Source: a bacterium (GTDB taxonomy: Bacteria; Patescibacteriota; Patescibacteriia; UBA2591; DAOWAM01). Taken from it: 14,432 nucleotides of DNA. The notes below the pieces were generated by a model. It saw only the letters and a list, made by a program, of their open reading frames with translations, did not search any database and was not told the origin of the DNA. The DNA lies in assembly GCA_030634585.1 (NCBI GenBank), contig DAOWAM010000007.1, positions 1 to 14,432 on the forward strand, read 5' to 3'. Positions 13,724-14,432 of the stretch are shown piece after piece. Within the stretch, counting starts at the first letter, position 1, and each line of letters starts with the position of its first letter. A program made the translations under genes and the position numbers.

Positions 13724-13752
13724 ATCTTAAAGAGAAGAAAATAAATTGGCAA
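13724..13752 (-). promoter_or_regulatory. Promoter of dprA-topA
   Basis: Minus strand: TTGCCA (13752-13747), 17-base spacer, TAAGAT (13729-13724); expected start near 13717, leader about 20 bases. Confidence 0.7.
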
Positions 13753-13979
13753 GCCCAATCCCAGTTTTTTAAAAACTGGGGGGGGGTGTAGTCTCGCACT
13801 AATTTGAAAGAGAAACTGACAATAAACAAAGAATGAAGTCGTCTCTATGTCATTCAGGGGTAGTCGTTTTCGCAATTTGATCTTTTCTATATAAATCAAT
13901 CTATCGTTGGGATTTGGTGTTGGGGTAAGTCTTGGCAAATCCAGTGAAATGAATTATTTAATATAAAACATTTTTGATA
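13753..13979. other. Intergenic region between divergent promoters, no gene recognised
   Basis: Part of the 344-base gap between dprA and the rightmost gene. It contains a 21-base palindromic hairpin (13760-13769 with 13771-13780) directly abutting a run of nine Gs (13778-13786), and a 7-base inverted repeat GGATTTG/CAAATCC (13910-13916/13936-13942). Base composition is more mixed than in the flanking genes. No RNA family or credible coding frame is recognised. Confidence 0.5.
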
Positions 13980-14007
13980 TTGACTTAAGAAATAATTATG
14001 CTATAAT
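13980..14007 (+). promoter_or_regulatory. Strong promoter of the rightmost gene
   Basis: TTGACT (13980-13985), 16-base spacer, and consensus TATAAT (14002-14007) preceded by TGC, an extended -10. Expected start near 14014; ATG at 14042. It is the best -10 in the window. Confidence 0.85.
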
Positions 14008-14041
14008 AAAAATAGATAAATTTAAATATCAAATTTTAACT

Positions 14042-14432
14042 ATGTCTTTTGAAAAACAATCTATTAATTTAGAAAAAGAAGAAGCCAAACAATTGTCTAA
14101 GCGAATGGACGATCAAGAAGCAAACAAAAAAATAGACGGAACAATTAATTTTGATCAATTAGTAGACAAGATGAAAACAATGCTTTTTAAAAAGAAAGAA
14201 TTAATTAGATCATTAGCTCGTTTAGTGTTGGAATTGAAAGAGAGAATAACTGATTATGATACCATTCTCAGTGATGATTCTAGCGGACGGTTAGTTTCTT
14301 TGCTTTTGAGAAAGATTATTAACAAACAACGGGAAAAAAGTGGAAAAAAAGGAATCAAAACCTATTTTTTGACTGCCGGTCGTGTTTTAGAGACAAAAAA
14401 AACGTATGAGGCTGTAAAAAGATTTCTTTTAT
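14042..14432 (+). CDS. Unknown soluble protein, N-terminal 130 residues (3' end outside window)
   Basis: Opens with a charged, helical, lysine/glutamate-rich N-terminus (MSFEKQSINLEKEEAKQL) and stays open to the last base. A middle segment, ILSDDSSGRLVSLLLRKIIN, followed by a basic loop and TYFLTAGR, recalls the Asp-Asp-x-Ser-Gly-Arg phosphate-binding loop of phosphoribosyltransferase-like proteins. That resemblance is from memory and rests on one short motif. No membrane segment or signal peptide is visible. It has its own strong promoter, so expression is likely substantial. No Shine-Dalgarno site precedes the ATG. The rest of the protein is needed for a firm assignment. Confidence 0.7.
   Translation, partial: MSFEKQSINLEKEEAKQLSKRMDDQEANKKIDGTINFDQLVDKMKTMLFKKKELIRSLARLVLELKERITDYDTILSDDSSGRLVSLLLRKIINKQREKSGKKGIKTYFLTAGRVLETKKTYEAVKRFLL

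Noticed and set aside
13681..13938. 85-codon minus-strand open frame before dprA
   Set aside because: It has no recognisable domain, passes through the G9 tract and the dprA promoter, and overlaps the dprA start.
1..14432. CRISPR array, transposase or insertion sequence
   Set aside because: No regularly spaced repeats and no transposase motifs were seen on either strand.

Overview
The window is AT-rich bacterial chromosome with tightly packed genes. It looks most like a member of the Candidate Phyla Radiation (Patescibacteria). The reasons are the short intergenic gaps, the near absence of Shine-Dalgarno sites, the small conserved hypothetical proteins, and a fermentative gene set combining an [FeFe] hydrogenase with a four-function 2-oxoacid:ferredoxin oxidoreductase. 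This placement is an inference from gene content, not from a marker phylogeny. TGA is used as a normal stop (5057-5059, 9338-9340, 12600-12602), so this is not one of the lineages that read UGA as glycine.

Layout: (1) 1-1977, plus strand, is a hydrogen cassette. It holds the C-terminal part of an [FeFe] hydrogenase, a six-helix membrane protein resembling an ECF S-component, a 55-residue membrane peptide and an 8Fe-8S-type ferredoxin. (2) 2052-3656, minus strand, is a Na+/phosphate-cotransporter-type protein with a PhoU-like tail, diverging from a YtxH-type coiled-coil membrane protein (3757-4116). The two appear to share a mirror-symmetric promoter. (3) 4166-7172, plus strand, is a por operon: fused gamma-delta subunit, alpha subunit and beta subunit. 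(4) 7203-7687, minus strand, is a tRNA operon: Leu(CAA), initiator fMet(CAT), a GC-rich cloverleaf-like element of unknown nature, Met-type(CAT), then a terminator. (5) 7732-9411, plus strand, is parA-parB followed by a strong terminator. (6) 9435-10393 holds a 65-residue conserved hypothetical on the minus strand, a GC-rich hairpin-rich island that may be an unknown structured RNA, and a DUF4116-like repeat protein. (7) 10465-13697, minus strand, is a dprA-topA operon with a 4-base overlap. (8) From 14042, plus strand, is an unknown soluble protein running off the window.

Metabolic reading: the por complex would oxidise pyruvate (or a related 2-oxoacid) to an acyl-CoA and CO2 and reduce ferredoxin. 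The small ferredoxin and the [FeFe] hydrogenase could dispose of those electrons as H2. The remaining genes handle chromosome segregation (ParA/ParB), DNA uptake and recombination (DprA) and supercoiling (TopA).

Promoters are easy to recognise: TTGACA-like, 17-base spacer, and TAAAAT or TAAGAT as the -10 element. They recur in front of most transcription units. The most unusual items are the two unexplained GC-rich structured elements (7331-7402 and 9691-9830), the mirror-image promoter at 3688-3724, the hydrogenase-linked membrane cassette, and an initiator tRNA with an atypical anticodon arm.
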